A stretch of DNA of 7,592 nt. Source: an uncultured Alphaproteobacteria bacterium. GTDB taxonomy: Bacteria; Pseudomonadota; Alphaproteobacteria; Rhizobiales; Aestuariivirgaceae. Below the pieces are notes generated by a model, which saw only the letters and a list, made by a program, of their open reading frames with translations, was not told the origin of the DNA and did no database searches. Made by a program: the position numbers and the translations under genes. Positions within the stretch are counted from its first letter, which is position 1. Every line of letters starts with the position of its first letter. Shown one piece after another: positions 6,925 to 7,592 of the stretch. Where the stretch lies: positions 1 to 7,592 of the forward strand of contig CALMLK010000114.1 in assembly GCA_937868035.1 (NCBI GenBank), given 5' to 3'.

Positions 6925-6940
6925 GGATAGCGGAGCACAC

Positions 6941-7513
6941 ATGGCTAAGGAACGTGCCGAACGCGGTGAGCGCAAAGACCGCGGCGATCGCGACGAGAAG
7001 GACAGCGAGTTCATTGACAAGCTGGTCCACATCAACCGCGTCGCAAAGGTGGTGAAGGGCGGCAAGCGTTTTGGTTTCGCTGCTCTCGTCGTCGTCGGCG
7101 ACCAGAAGGGCCGCGTCGGCTTCGGTCACGGCAAGGCGCGCGAAGTGCCGGAAGCCGTGCGCAAGGCCACCGAAGGTGCCAAGCGCGCGCTCATCCGCGT
7201 GCCGCTGCGCGAAGGCCGCACGCTGCATCATGACGTCAACGGACGTTGGGGTGCTGGCAAGGTCACGCTGCGCACGGCGCCGGCAGGTACCGGCATCATC
7301 GCCGGCGGCCCGATGCGTGCTGTCTTCGAAAGCCTGGGCATGGCCGACGTCGTCGCCAAGTCCACCGGTTCCTCGAACCCCTACAACATGATCCGCGCCA
7401 CGATCGACGCGCTCAAGAAGCAGACATCTCCGCGCATGGTGGCCAACCGCCGTGGCAAGAAGGTCTCTGACGTGCTGCGCCGTGGCGGTGACGCCGCTGC
7501 CGTGGCCGAATAA
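6941..7513 (+). CDS. rpsE: 30S ribosomal protein S5
   Basis: S5 is at the mRNA entry channel of the 30S subunit and affects decoding fidelity. The 190-residue product has a charged N-terminal tail rich in Arg, Glu and Asp. The dsRBD-like S5 domain follows ('[20 protein letters not shown]', then '[21 protein letters not shown]', about residues 24-70). The loop '[10 protein letters not shown]' corresponds to the spectinomycin-site loop of E. coli S5. The C-terminal domain shows '[19 protein letters not shown]' and '[16 protein letters not shown]'. The C-terminal tail is slightly extended and Ala-rich. GGAG at 6932-6935 and AAGGA at 6923-6927 both precede the ATG; either could serve as the ribosome binding site. 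Confidence 0.97.
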   Translation: MAKERAERGERKDRGDRDEKDSEFIDKLVHINRVAKVVKGGKRFGFAALVVVGDQKGRVGFGHGKAREVPEAVRKATEGAKRALIRVPLREGRTLHHDVNGRWGAGKVTLRTAPAGTGIIAGGPMRAVFESLGMADVVAKSTGSSNPYNMIRATIDALKKQTSPRMVANRRGKKVSDVLRRGGDAAAVAE

Positions 7514-7530
7514 GACAGGACGTGAAAACC

Positions 7531-7592
7531 ATGGCCAAGAAAGACGCTGGCAAGACGATCACCGTGCAGCAGATGGCGAGCGCGAACCGCAA
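7531..7592 (+). CDS. rpmD: 50S ribosomal protein L30 (3' truncated)
   Basis: Only the first 20 codons and two more bases are in the window, and no stop is seen. The visible residues, 'MAKKDAGKTITVQQMASANR', match the start of L30, whose first strand usually reads 'KTVTVKQIGSPIR' or similar. L30 is a small large-subunit protein of about 60 residues. Its place after rpsE agrees with the standard spc order, where rplO and secY would follow. AGGA at 7517-7520 is 10 nt before the ATG. The call rests on the short match plus position, and is firm because both agree. Confidence 0.9.
   Translation, partial: MAKKDAGKTITVQQMASANR

Noticed and set aside
1..7592. Search for inserted accessory genes, mobile elements, CRISPR, tRNA or small RNA genes
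   Set aside because: No gap exceeds 17 nt, and all sequence is accounted for by ribosomal protein genes in canonical order; no repeats beyond the short one in rplE were seen.

Overview
The window is one unbroken run of ribosomal protein genes, all on the + strand. It is the downstream part of the S10 operon followed directly by most of the spc operon. The order is rplD (5' truncated), rplW, rplB, rpsS, rplV, rpsC, rplP, rpmC, rpsQ, then rplN, rplX, rplE, rpsN, rpsH, rplF, rplR, rpsE, rpmD (3' truncated). This is the standard bacterial order with nothing inserted, lost or inverted. Every complete gene has an intact reading frame of about the length expected for its family.

The base composition is GC-rich with a strong G/C bias at third codon positions. 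Protein details fit an Alphaproteobacterium: an L22 with a short N-terminal extension, a long zinc-free S14, an L16 with an 'RQIEAARRA' segment, and an L4 with 'NIPNIDVLP' and 'NVYDILRR' segments. A Caulobacterales/Hyphomonadaceae- or Rhodobacterales-like source is a guess from remembered sequences and is not demonstrated here.

Layout: positions 1-3872 hold the S10-operon part (large-subunit L4, L23, L2, L22, L16, L29 and small-subunit S19, S3, S17). Positions 3890-7592 hold the spc part (L14, L24, L5, S14, S8, L6, L18, S5, L30). Intergenic gaps are 1-17 nt, and four junctions overlap: rplD/rplW by 4 nt, rplV/rpsC by 1 nt, rplX/rplE by 8 nt, and rplN/rplX are 1 nt apart. No terminator hairpin or promoter was seen, even at the S10/spc boundary, so the genes look co-transcribed and translationally coupled. 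At seven junctions the stop codon TAA runs straight into the next gene's Shine-Dalgarno-like purines (TAAGG). There is no non-coding stretch above 17 nt, and no RNA gene, mobile element or CRISPR array.

I found no undescribed system; this is a core housekeeping region. The points worth a second look are local protein variations. The conserved His-rich loop of L2 is shortened and substituted, the L22 tunnel hairpin carries an acidic residue, and L5 has a Lys/Ala-rich N-terminal tail of about 40 residues encoded partly by a short direct DNA repeat.
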